5,690 bases of DNA from an uncultured Lactobacillaceae bacterium (lineage in GTDB: Bacteria; Bacillota; Bacilli; Lactobacillales; Lactobacillaceae), in assembly GCA_934216625.1 (NCBI GenBank), contig CAKQCC010000057.1, forward strand, positions 1 through 5,690, read 5' to 3'. The notes beneath the pieces are model-generated. The model was given only the letters and a program-made list of their open reading frames with translations. It made no database searches and had not been told where the DNA came from. Both the position numbers and the translations under genes were made by a program. This document shows, piece by piece, positions 1 through 5,690 of the stretch (position 1 is the stretch's first letter; each line of letters starts with the position of its first letter).

Positions 1-1951
1 GATTAATCGGGTCTTTCAAACTAGTTAACCGCTGGTAAGCCTCGTTTGGACTTAACTTCGAATAACCATTTGCAACCCGACTGATTGCCTGATGAAGCGT
101 CTTTTCAGAATTGTTTTGGAATAACTGGGGGTCAACCGTTAATGACTGCTGATTAAAATGCGCCTGCCGTGAAATTCGCAGAACCCGGGTCAGTGAATTA
201 ATTGAATCTTTAAAATCAGGATCACCCTGGTGATGAACCAGTACTTGAGCCGTCACCAAAATTTCGTAAAGATCGTCTTTAGTTCCGCCAACTGCGGCTT
301 CAATTACGTCGTGATGAACGCCCTGTGATTGTAAAACTTTGATAATCCGGGCGTTCATGAATTTAAGAACGTGGCTCGCTTGAGCGTTCTGATCAAGTTG
401 GGGAGCTACTCCGGCTTGATTTTCGCCAGTGACGATCTGGGCAATCAGCTTAGTAATTGACAAGTGCCACTTGCGCTGCTGAATGATCCGGACGATTCCG
501 TTCGCTTGACGCCGCAACGCATATGGATCCTTAGAACCACTCGGGATCATCCCGGCACTGAAGAACGTCAAGATACTATCGAATTTGTCGGCAACGGCCA
601 GAACCGCGCCTTCTGGTGATTTTGGCAGCTTTCCGTTTGAACTGGTTGGCATGTATTGTTCACCGATTGCTTGAGCAACGTGACGATTTTCACCTTTGCG
701 TAAGGCGTATTCATAGCCCATCGTTCCTTGCAATTCGGCAAATTCATTAACCATTTTGGTTTCTAAATCGAACTTATAAATTCGACTCGCCCGGTCAACG
801 TCTTTCAATTGCTGAGGATTTAAGCCCACTTGTTTGCCAAGGATTTGGGCAATTACGTTAACCCGCTGCATCTTTTCGTACATCGTTGAAATTTTGTCAT
901 GAAAACTGACCTGCTTTAAACGGTTTACGAAATAGTCAATCGAATGATTCATATCAAAACGGTAGAAGAACAGCGCGTCATCAAGTCGAGCGGTCAAAAC
1001 CCGTTCGTTACCTTTAATTACGTTATCTAAATATTCAGAATTACCGTTGCGAACCGAAACGAAATGATTTAACAATTTTCCGTTCGAATCTTCAACCGAG
1101 AAGTACCGTTGATTATCACGCATTGACGTAATCAGGACTTCACTCGGCATTTTTAAGAAATCGGGTTTGAAATCACCCGAAAAAGCGGTTGGCCACTCAA
1201 CTAAATTAGTAACTCGCTCCAGTAATTTGGCGTCCGGAACGATCCGCCAACCGTGTTTCTTTTCAAGTTTTTTAAACTGGGCTAGGATTCGCTGCTTTCG
1301 CTGACCTTCATCAGCCATTACGTACTGCTGGTACAGTGGCTTAACGTAGTGATTAGCATCGGGTAAAGTAATCGTCTTGCCTAAAAACCGGTGACCACGG
1401 GTTTTGCGACCCGTCTTAACGTTTAAGATCCGAAACGGAATGACCTGATCATCAAGCAACGCCACTAACCAGCGAATTGGTCGAATAAACTCAAAATTAT
1501 AAACGTTCCAACGCATCATGTCCGGAAACGTCATTCCGGTAATTACTTTTTTCATCCCGGTTAAGATCTTGTTAACCGGTTGACCTTGAATATGCTTTTC
1601 AATAAAAACGTAAGGGGTTCCCTTAACGTCCTTGAAATGAATATCATTAACCGAAGCGCCCTGACCCTTCGAAAAGCCAATGGCCGCTTTGGTCCACTTC
1701 CCGTTCGCGTCTTGAGCAATTTTCTTAGAAGGTCCCTTAACTGATTTGTCAACGTCAGGCTGTTTATCAGCTAAGCCACTGACTCGAACTGCTAACCGGC
1801 GTGGTGAATAATAAGGCGTAATCTTAGCAAAACTAATCCGCTGGGCTTTTAAATATTTACTGGTCCTTTGCACCAATTGCTTAGCACACGAAGTCGCCAG
1901 TTGAGACGGAATTTCTTCTAAACCAATTTCCAAGAGAAAAGTGTGTTTCAT
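1..1951 (-). CDS. glyS: Glycine--tRNA ligase beta subunit (partial; C-terminus beyond window edge)
   Basis: GlyS is the large subunit of the bacterial two-subunit (alpha2beta2) glycyl-tRNA synthetase. It supplies tRNA binding, including the C-terminal anticodon-binding region, while GlyQ carries the aminoacylation site. I translated the frame by hand: 650 uninterrupted codons from ATG at 1951 to the window edge. The family is usually about 690 residues, so roughly 40 residues are missing. Landmarks in order: LEIGLEEIP (7-15), YYSPRRLAV (47-55), MRW (146-148) with FIRPI (155-159), GHRFLG (186-191), LVEWP (250-254), TSMRDNQRYF (275-284), VRNG (300-303), FELQG-type segment EFAELQGTMG (403-412), DPYALRRQANGIVRI (475-489). 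The start follows the glyQ stop by one base (TAAAATG), and a G-rich ribosome binding site (AGGGGG) lies about 9 bases upstream inside the glyQ tail. Some normally conserved positions differ, for example Asn at MRWN, Arg at IRPIR and Phe393-adjacent KFD where KAD is usual. Identification is secure. Confidence 0.97.
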   Translation of the reverse strand, partial: MKHTFLLEIGLEEIPSQLATSCAKQLVQRTSKYLKAQRISFAKITPYYSPRRLAVRVSGLADKQPDVDKSVKGPSKKIAQDANGKWTKAAIGFSKGQGASVNDIHFKDVKGTPYVFIEKHIQGQPVNKILTGMKKVITGMTFPDMMRWNVYNFEFIRPIRWLVALLDDQVIPFRILNVKTGRKTRGHRFLGKTITLPDANHYVKPLYQQYVMADEGQRKQRILAQFKKLEKKHGWRIVPDAKLLERVTNLVEWPTAFSGDFKPDFLKMPSEVLITSMRDNQRYFSVEDSNGKLLNHFVSVRNGNSEYLDNVIKGNERVLTARLDDALFFYRFDMNHSIDYFVNRLKQVSFHDKISTMYEKMQRVNVIAQILGKQVGLNPQQLKDVDRASRIYKFDLETKMVNEFAELQGTMGYEYALRKGENRHVAQAIGEQYMPTSSNGKLPKSPEGAVLAVADKFDSILTFFSAGMIPSGSKDPYALRRQANGIVRIIQQRKWHLSITKLIAQIVTGENQAGVAPQLDQNAQASHVLKFMNARIIKVLQSQGVHHDVIEAAVGGTKDDLYEILVTAQVLVHHQGDPDFKDSINSLTRVLRISRQAHFNQQSLTVDPQLFQNNSEKTLHQAISRVANGYSKLSPNEAYQRLTSLKDPIN

Positions 1952-1952
1952 T

Positions 1953-2894
1953 TTATTTGGCCCCCTGACTACGTTTCTGATTCTGTTTACCCAAAACTCG
2001 CTGACGAACTTTAGGATCCTTAATCAGTGGGAAACCAAGTCGGCGACGAGCCTTAATAAAGGCACTTGATACTGCATGGGCAAGCCGTCTGATGCGATCT
2101 AAATATCCGGCACGCTGAGTAACCGATACGGCACCCCTGGCGTCCAATAAATTAAACGTATGACTGCACTTTAGGATATAATCATAAGCCGGGTGAACCA
2201 AACCGTCCTTAATTTGAACCCAGGCTTCCTTTTCGCAATCATCAAATCGTTTCAATAACATTTGCTGGTTACTGGTTTCAAAAGCGTACTTCGAATGCTC
2301 GTATTCAGGTTCTTTAAAGATGTCACCATACTTAACGCCGTAGCCCCACTCTAAATCATAAACACTATTGACGTTTTGAATGTACATGGCTAGTCTTTCC
2401 AGACCGTAAGTCACTTCCGAAGCGACCGGATGCATCTGCTGTTCACCTACTTCTTGAAAGTAAGTAAATTGGGTGACTTCCATCCCGTCAAGCCAGACTT
2501 CCCAGCCGACACCGGAACAGCCCATCGAAGGGTTAGCCCAATTATCTTCCATAAAGCGGATGTCGTGTTTGATCGGGTCGATCCCGAGAACTTTCAAGCT
2601 ACCAATGTACAAATCCTGAATGTTTTCGGGTGACGGTTTCATCAAAACCTGAAACTGATGGTGTTGATACAAACGGTTCGGATTCTTGCCGTAACGGCCA
2701 TCCGCTGGCCGTCTTGACGGTTCAACATACGCCACGTTCCAGGGTTCAGGGCCGACCGCCCGTAAAAACGTAAAGGGATTCATCGTTCCAGCACCCTTTT
2801 CGACATCGTAAGCCTGCATTAGCAAGCAGCCCTTCGATGTCCAATACCGCAAAAGCTTGAAAATAATTGCTTGCATTGATAACGTCTTCGCCAT
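1953..2894 (-). CDS. glyQ: Glycine--tRNA ligase alpha subunit
   Basis: GlyQ is the catalytic class II subunit of alpha2beta2 glycyl-tRNA synthetase. It activates glycine with ATP and, together with GlyS, charges tRNA-Gly in the cytoplasm. From ATG 2894 it is 313 residues, a normal length. Visible landmarks: GCLLMQAYD (22-30), KGAGTM (33-38), [22 protein letters not shown] (48-69, containing class II motif 2 arginines), QHHQFQV (77-83), EDNW (116-119), [18 protein letters not shown] (130-147), YGLERLAMY (163-171, motif 3), followed by [14 protein letters not shown]. An in-frame TTG at 2900 would add two residues. I reject it because the ribosome binding site AAGGA at 2902-2906 is 7 bases from the ATG but only one base from the TTG. 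At 150-156 the usual Gly-Gly after FQQV reads GEQQMHP, and the C-terminus is basic rather than acidic. Expression probably depends on the promoter and leader upstream. Confidence 0.97.
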   Translation of the reverse strand: MAKTLSMQAIIFKLLRYWTSKGCLLMQAYDVEKGAGTMNPFTFLRAVGPEPWNVAYVEPSRRPADGRYGKNPNRLYQHHQFQVLMKPSPENIQDLYIGSLKVLGIDPIKHDIRFMEDNWANPSMGCSGVGWEVWLDGMEVTQFTYFQEVGEQQMHPVASEVTYGLERLAMYIQNVNSVYDLEWGYGVKYGDIFKEPEYEHSKYAFETSNQQMLLKRFDDCEKEAWVQIKDGLVHPAYDYILKCSHTFNLLDARGAVSVTQRAGYLDRIRRLAHAVSSAFIKARRRLGFPLIKDPKVRQRVLGKQNQKRSQGAK

Positions 2895-2901
2895 CGTCAA
2901 A

Positions 2902-2906
2902 TCCTT
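2902..2906 (-). promoter_or_regulatory. Ribosome binding site of glyQ (decides the start)
   Basis: AAGGA, preceded by GGG, sits 7 bases before the ATG at 2894. It leaves only one base before the in-frame TTG at 2900, which rules that codon out as a start. It lies just downstream of a small GTGAA/TTCAC hairpin (2917-2931), so the site itself is outside that stem. Confidence 0.85.
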
Positions 2907-2931
2907 CCCAGTCAGAGTGAAATCAGTTCAC

Positions 2932-2968
2932 AAAAAAAGCCCATGTAAAACCAGCTGTTTCACATCGG
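2932..2968 (-). terminator. Intrinsic terminator upstream of glyQ
   Basis: Nine base pairs, ATGTGAAAC (2957-2965) with GTTTTACAT (2943-2951), with one G-U pair and a 5-base loop AGCTG. Two more C-G pairs are possible below a G-G mismatch (CC 2967-2968 with GG 2940-2941). Seven T residues follow at 2932-2938. It lies only 38 bases before the glyQ ATG and downstream of the promoter at 3104-3132, so it must be passed to express glyQS. It is also the only terminator-like structure available to the ybeY-dgkA-era-recO transcript. A-rich sequence on the other flank gives it some bidirectional character. Confidence 0.85.
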
Positions 2969-3103
2969 TTGATTTTTTACGATTTCACTAATTATTTCGC
3001 TTAAACTTCTCTTAAAAACATTAAGGTTAAATCCACCATGAATTATTAAATAATTTTCACTAAACACGATCGGATCTAACCTTCTTATTTTGAATTCAAT
3101 TTA

Positions 3104-3132
3104 ATAATAATTTAAGCAACTAATTTTGTCAA
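3104..3132 (-). promoter_or_regulatory. Sigma-A promoter of glyQS
   Basis: A perfect -35 box TTGACA (3127-3132), a 17-base A/T-rich spacer and a -10 box TATTAT (3104-3109, five of six to consensus). The -35 box begins on the base after the recO TAG stop (3133-3135). Transcription would start around 3096-3099, giving a leader of about 200 nt. This separates glyQS transcriptionally from the era-recO operon. Confidence 0.85.
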
Positions 3133-3894
3133 CTAAAGTTTAAAGCGCCTCATCTGATTTAAGAAGCGCTTACTTTTGAGCTTTAAACCGACCGAATCAT
3201 CATATAGTTCATTCAACAAACGCCAAAGCTGCTCTTTAACTAACGGCTGAACATTGACCCGGCCAATCCGGTTCAGCGGAATTTTAGCCAACATCTGAAG
3301 ATAAGCGACCGTTTTGGGAGCCAGCCGTGAACGATAGGGATCCCGATGCCAATGCTTAGCACAAAGCAGGCCCCCGTATTTCTCGGAAAAATCAAGCGGT
3401 AGGTCTTTTCGTCCGCAAATGACACAGTGGCCTAATTCAGGTGCCACCCCGAAAACTGATAACAATTGAATTTCAAAAATATCGGTAATAACTTCGGGAT
3501 CCACGCCGGAATTAATCAACTTTAGTCCGTAAAACAGTTTACGAAACCATACTAACGACGGTTGGCTTTCCGGAAGTGCTGAATCAACCAATCCCATTAT
3601 ATAAGTCGCGTAAGCGTTTAAAGTCAAATGGCGAATGATGTTTAAATAATGATGAACCGATTCGGCGCTTCGAACGTATGACAAGCCGCTCGAACTAATG
3701 TTTCCGTAATACGTCCCATAAGTAAACGCCAACAAGTCAGCCCGCATCTTGAACCGATTTCGACGAGCACCACGAATTAAAAACATTTTGGTTCCAAATT
3801 CAGCGGTCATGAACTTAATCAGAAGGTCCCGTTCCCGATAATTCCGACGGTACAAAATAATTCCGTGAAATTTTAAATTACGTCGATAACTCAT
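3133..3894 (-). CDS. recO: DNA repair protein RecO
   Basis: RecO is a recombination mediator of the RecFOR pathway. It binds single-stranded DNA and SSB, anneals strands and, with RecR, loads RecA at gaps. The 253-residue product has a normal length. The N-terminal OB-fold region opens with FHGIILYRRNYRERDLLIKF (9-28) and includes the basic stretch RGARRNRFKM (41-50). A zinc-binding site is visible as C157-x2-C160-x17-C178-x2-H181, with His replacing the last Cys. A lysine/arginine-rich tail follows (237-253). The ATG at 3894 is 7 bases after the era stop. No Shine-Dalgarno sequence is visible before it, yet the N-terminus aligns with the family from memory and no later Met would keep the OB fold, so I keep this start and infer translational coupling to era. 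The stop codon abuts the glyQS promoter. Confidence 0.95.
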   Translation of the reverse strand: MSYRRNLKFHGIILYRRNYRERDLLIKFMTAEFGTKMFLIRGARRNRFKMRADLLAFTYGTYYGNISSSGLSYVRSAESVHHYLNIIRHLTLNAYATYIMGLVDSALPESQPSLVWFRKLFYGLKLINSGVDPEVITDIFEIQLLSVFGVAPELGHCVICGRKDLPLDFSEKYGGLLCAKHWHRDPYRSRLAPKTVAYLQMLAKIPLNRIGRVNVQPLVKEQLWRLLNELYDDSVGLKLKSKRFLNQMRRFKL

Positions 3895-3901
3895 GAATCA
3901 G

Positions 3902-4807
3902 CTAGTGATTTTGTCGATAGCCTAACTGGTGGAGCATTGATTTGTTATCACGCCAATGTGGATAAACTTTGACCCATAATTTTAGATAAACTTTAGTGCC
4001 GAGCAAGGTTTCGATTGATTTTCTGGAACGAATCCCGATTTTCTTAAGCATTGAACCGCCCGAACCGATTACGATCCCTTTTTGTCCAGGTCGTTCCACG
4101 ATAATCAACGCTCGAATCAGCAATTGATTACCGATCTTTGAATTCATGCTTTGAACCTGAACGGCAACTGAGTAAGGAATTTCCTGACGAGTCAGTTTAA
4201 AGACCTGCTCCCGAATTAATTCAGAAACGATAAACCGTTCGGGATGGTCAGTCACTTGATCACTAGGGTAGTACTGCGGGCCCTTCGGTAAATGCTGCTT
4301 CAACGCCGACAATAATTCATTGACGTTATTGCCTTGTAAAGCTGAAATCGGGTAGATGCCGGCCCACCTTATCGCTTTTCGATAGGAATCCGTAATTGGC
4401 AATAACCGGTTCGGATTAATTCGATCAATTTTGTTAATTACCAAATAAACTGGTTGACGAAGTTTCTTAAGCCGTTCGATAATAAAATTATCACCGGCAC
4501 CCCGCGGCTGAGTAGCATTAACCATAAACAAAACTGCGTCAACGTCTTGAAACGCTGATAAAGCTGATTCTTCCATAAAATTGCTTAGTTCATTTTTGGG
4601 CTTTAAAATTCCGGGAGTGTCCATAAAGACAATTTGGTGCTGATCATCGGTATACACCCCTTGAATCTTGTTTCGGGTCGTCTGCGGCTTATCAGTCATA
4701 ATCGCAATTTTTTGGCCAACCAGTCGGTTCAATAACGTTGATTTACCAACATTGGGCCGACCGATAATGGCCACGAAGCCGGAATGAAAATGAGGATTCA
4801 AGCGCAT
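3902..4807 (-). CDS. era: GTPase Era (30S ribosomal subunit assembly)
   Basis: Era is a GTPase that binds the 3' end of 16S rRNA through a C-terminal KH domain and acts in late 30S assembly. The 301-residue protein is full length. G-domain motifs are complete: G1 GRPNVGKS (16-23), G2 TT (43-44), G3 DTPG (63-66), G4 NKID (125-128), G5 SAL (155-157). The linker [16 protein letters not shown] (177-192) is typical. The KH domain spans about 205-290 and contains [18 protein letters not shown] (241-258) and KLWVKV (276-281). Two deviations are visible: Leu68 where His usually follows the G3 motif (IHKP), and a GSGG loop (248-251) where Gram-positive Eras usually have GKGG. A strong ribosome binding site, AAAGGA (4816-4821), lies 8 bases upstream and immediately follows the dgkA stop. 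YbeY, three genes' length upstream in the same operon, works on the same RNA end. Confidence 0.97.
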   Translation of the reverse strand: MRLNPHFHSGFVAIIGRPNVGKSTLLNRLVGQKIAIMTDKPQTTRNKIQGVYTDDQHQIVFMDTPGILKPKNELSNFMEESALSAFQDVDAVLFMVNATQPRGAGDNFIIERLKKLRQPVYLVINKIDRINPNRLLPITDSYRKAIRWAGIYPISALQGNNVNELLSALKQHLPKGPQYYPSDQVTDHPERFIVSELIREQVFKLTRQEIPYSVAVQVQSMNSKIGNQLLIRALIIVERPGQKGIVIGSGGSMLKKIGIRSRKSIETLLGTKVYLKLWVKVYPHWRDNKSMLHQLGYRQNH

Positions 4808-4815
4808 TTACAATT

Positions 4816-4821
4816 TCCTTT
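4816..4821 (-). promoter_or_regulatory. Ribosome binding site of era
   Basis: AAAGGA, 8 bases before the era ATG at 4807 and one base after the dgkA TGA (4823-4825). It is the clearest Shine-Dalgarno sequence of the upstream operon and contrasts with recO, which has none visible. Confidence 0.8.
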
Positions 4822-4822
4822 C

Positions 4823-5215
4823 TCAAAACCACTTCAGAATTAACGGAACAAAAATAATGCAGCCAACCAGAACCGCAAATCCAGAAGTAATCAAAACTCC
4901 ACCGGCCGCGATATCTTTAATTCGTTTAGCGATTACGTTATACCGTTTACCGACCACTAAATCAACCACGTTTTCAATAATGGTGTTGATCGTTTCGGCA
5001 ATAATCACCAAAAAGATCACCAGGAAAAGCCAAGCCCAGTCAATTAAGCTAACTCGGAAAAGCAAACCGGCTAATATTACTAAAAATGCTGAAACCAGGT
5101 GAGAACGAAAATTACGCTCTTCGGTTACTAGATCGATTAAACCATCTTTTGCGTGGCCCAGCGATTGCCAAAAATTAGTGTTTTTAGTGATTTGCGGTTT
5201 ATCTTTTAAGTCCAT
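4823..5215 (-). CDS. dgkA: Undecaprenol kinase / diacylglycerol kinase (DgkA family)
   Basis: A small integral membrane lipid kinase. Gram-positive members mainly phosphorylate undecaprenol to undecaprenyl phosphate, the carrier for cell-wall glycan synthesis, although they are often annotated as diacylglycerol kinase. The product has 130 residues. After a cytoplasmic N-terminal amphipathic part (FWQSLGHAKDGLIDLVTEERNFRSHL, 15-40) three hydrophobic segments follow, near 41-58, 60-80 and 106-127. The family signature is E74-T-I-N77-T-I-I-E81-N-V-V-D85, with catalytic Glu74 and metal-binding Glu81 expected, followed by AKRIKDIAAGGVL (96-108). The start ATG lies inside ybeY (17-base overlap). 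The only nearby Shine-Dalgarno match is a weak GGA 5 bases upstream, so coupling to ybeY translation is likely. The substrate assignment is by family, not from the sequence alone. Confidence 0.94.
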   Translation of the reverse strand: MDLKDKPQITKNTNFWQSLGHAKDGLIDLVTEERNFRSHLVSAFLVILAGLLFRVSLIDWAWLFLVIFLVIIAETINTIIENVVDLVVGKRYNVIAKRIKDIAAGGVLITSGFAVLVGCIIFVPLILKWF

Positions 5216-5684
5216 AACTATCCAAGATCTTCCTTTGGAGTGGAAACATCACCCGTCGATCTTCGGGACGAACGTGGTCATAACCATTAAGATGAAGAAA
5301 GCCGTGCACTACTAAATAGCCTAATTCACGAGCTTTCGAGTGGCCCAGGAATTCAGCTTGTTCGGTCACCTTATCAATCGAGATAAAAATATCACCTAAG
5401 TTATGGGGTAACTGAGCTTTTAATTCAGGAGTTAACTTTAACGGAAATCGTTTCCCGGTTGAATTCGACTCGTTAATTGGAAAACTAATTACGTCGGTAG
5501 CCCGGTCAACTCCCCGATACTTTTTATTCATCTTTTGCATTTGGGCGTTGTTCATAATCGTCACCGACATTTCGGTATTCGCCTTCAAATGTAGACAACG
5601 ACTCGCAAACTGCAACAAATTCTGAATCAAACGAACGTCCCCTTTCGGAACGTTCGGGGTTCTTTGGTAAATTTCTAAGTCCAT
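5199..5684 (-). CDS. ybeY: Endoribonuclease YbeY (16S rRNA maturation factor)
   Basis: YbeY is a zinc-dependent single-strand endoribonuclease (UPF0054) involved in 16S rRNA 3'-end maturation and ribosome quality control in the cytoplasm. The product has 161 residues, a normal length. The metal site HGFLHLNGYDH (127-137) provides His127, His131 and His137. Conserved NKKYRGVDRATDVISFP (53-69) carries the family arginine (Arg57). LGDIFIS (96-102) and a C-terminal QRKILDSYGLKR (150-161) also match the family. The ATG at 5684 directly follows an in-frame TAA that probably ends the upstream gene, so its ribosome binding site lies outside the window. The 3' end overlaps dgkA by 17 bases. Confidence 0.96.
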   Translation of the reverse strand: MDLEIYQRTPNVPKGDVRLIQNLLQFASRCLHLKANTEMSVTIMNNAQMQKMNKKYRGVDRATDVISFPINESNSTGKRFPLKLTPELKAQLPHNLGDIFISIDKVTEQAEFLGHSKARELGYLVVHGFLHLNGYDHVRPEDRRVMFPLQRKILDSYGLKR

Positions 5685-5690
5685 TTAATC
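5685..5690 (-). CDS. Possible last codon and stop of the upstream gene (phoH expected from synteny)
   Basis: The six bases before the ybeY start read GAT TAA on the minus strand, an Asp codon and a stop directly abutting ATG. In Lactobacillaceae the gene before ybeY is commonly phoH (a PhoH-family ATPase), and a zero-base junction fits the tight packing of this operon. Nothing in six bases can identify the gene; this is inference from neighbourhood only. Confidence 0.3.
   Translation of the reverse strand, partial: D

Larger units (their letters stand above)
2895..3097 (-). promoter_or_regulatory. Structured leader of the glyQS transcript, attenuator-like, no recognisable T-box
   Basis: This is the untranslated leader of about 200 nt between the inferred transcription start (near 3097) and the glyQ ATG. 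Elements visible in transcript order: a 12-bp helix, AAGGTTAGATCC (3072-3083) with GGATTTAACCTT (3023-3034), perfect except for one G-U pair; inside it a 6-bp hairpin, AATTAT (3050-3055) with ATAATT (3041-3046) and a 3-base loop; the segment AGTGAAATC (2981-2989), an exact complement of GATTTCACT (2916-2924) beyond the terminator; the terminator (2932-2968); and a 5-bp hairpin before the ribosome binding site. A promoter-leader-terminator-aaRS gene arrangement is typical of transcription attenuation. The conserved T-box core (UGGNACCGCG) is not present in front of the terminator, so I cannot call a T-box. It may be a diverged T-box, another attenuator, or simply a promoter placed upstream of the terminator for the recO operon. 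Confidence 0.6.

Noticed and set aside
1561..1752. A 63-codon minus-strand frame inside glyS that might suggest a broken glyS.
   Set aside because: Translation of the glyS frame across this stretch is uninterrupted and matches the family, so this is an out-of-frame shadow.
2430..2633. A 67-codon plus-strand open frame inside glyQ.
   Set aside because: It is a shadow of the strongly conserved glyQ frame and has no ribosome binding site or recognisable product.
2895..2900. TTG at 2900 as the glyQ start.
   Set aside because: It would leave one base between the ribosome binding site and the start; the ATG at 2894 has normal 7-base spacing and the expected N-terminus.
3023..3037. GGUGGAUUUAACC in the leader resembles the start of a T-box core (GGUGGAACCGCG).
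   Set aside because: Only the first six bases match, it lies inside one arm of a 12-bp helix, and the terminator begins about 55 bases further on, whereas a T-box core overlaps the terminator 5' side.
3001..3039. A 12-codon ATG frame (M V D L T L M F L R E V) in the glyQS leader.
   Set aside because: It has no ribosome binding site and no glycine codons, and is short enough to be chance.
3023..3083. The 12-bp leader helix followed by a T5 run (3015-3019) as a second, earlier terminator.
   Set aside because: The loop is 37 nt, the helix is A/T-rich in part and the T run starts three bases after the stem and is short; the downstream hairpin with seven T residues is far better.
4857..5102. An 81-codon plus-strand open frame opposite dgkA.
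   Set aside because: It is antisense to a convincing membrane protein gene, and its composition reflects the reverse of the hydrophobic dgkA codons.

Overview
The window carries a compact, entirely minus-strand block of housekeeping genes. Read in the direction of transcription (high to low coordinates) it runs: last codon of an upstream gene, ybeY, dgkA, era, recO, a 238-base regulatory gap, glyQ, and glyS running off the low-coordinate edge. This order, the separate alpha and beta glycyl-tRNA synthetase subunits, the small Gram-positive DgkA (undecaprenol kinase) and the protein motifs point to a low-to-moderate GC Firmicute of the order Lactobacillales, most likely Lactobacillaceae. I cannot name the genus. 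Several usually strict positions in Era, GlyQ and GlyS are substituted, which hints at a fast-evolving lineage.

Positions 3133-5690 hold the ybeY-dgkA-era-recO unit. Its genes overlap or are separated by 15 bases or fewer, so they are almost certainly co-transcribed from a promoter outside the window. YbeY (16S rRNA 3'-end maturation and quality control) and Era (30S assembly GTPase that binds the 16S 3' end) act on the same step of ribosome biogenesis. DgkA recycles lipid carrier at the membrane and RecO is a recombination mediator. The last two look like operon passengers rather than partners in one pathway.

Positions 2895-3132 are the only non-coding stretch and the most interesting part. 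A near-consensus sigma-A promoter (TTGACA, 17 bases, TATTAT) begins on the base after the recO stop codon. It is followed by a structured leader of about 200 nt with a 12-bp helix domain, repeated GTGAAA segments and a clear intrinsic terminator placed before glyQ. This is the architecture of an attenuator. glyQS is often controlled by a glycine T-box in Firmicutes, but the T-box core sequence is not recognisable here. The leader also contains a 35-codon open frame with adjacent glycine codons that ends inside the terminator stem.

Positions 1-2894 hold glyQ and glyS, with one base between stop and start. They encode the two subunits of the (alpha2beta2) glycyl-tRNA synthetase and are presumably expressed from the promoter at 3104-3132 when the terminator is read through. 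I translated glyS over all 650 codons in the window and found no stop or frameshift. I see no mobile elements, CRISPR arrays, tRNA or rRNA genes, and no credible plus-strand genes.
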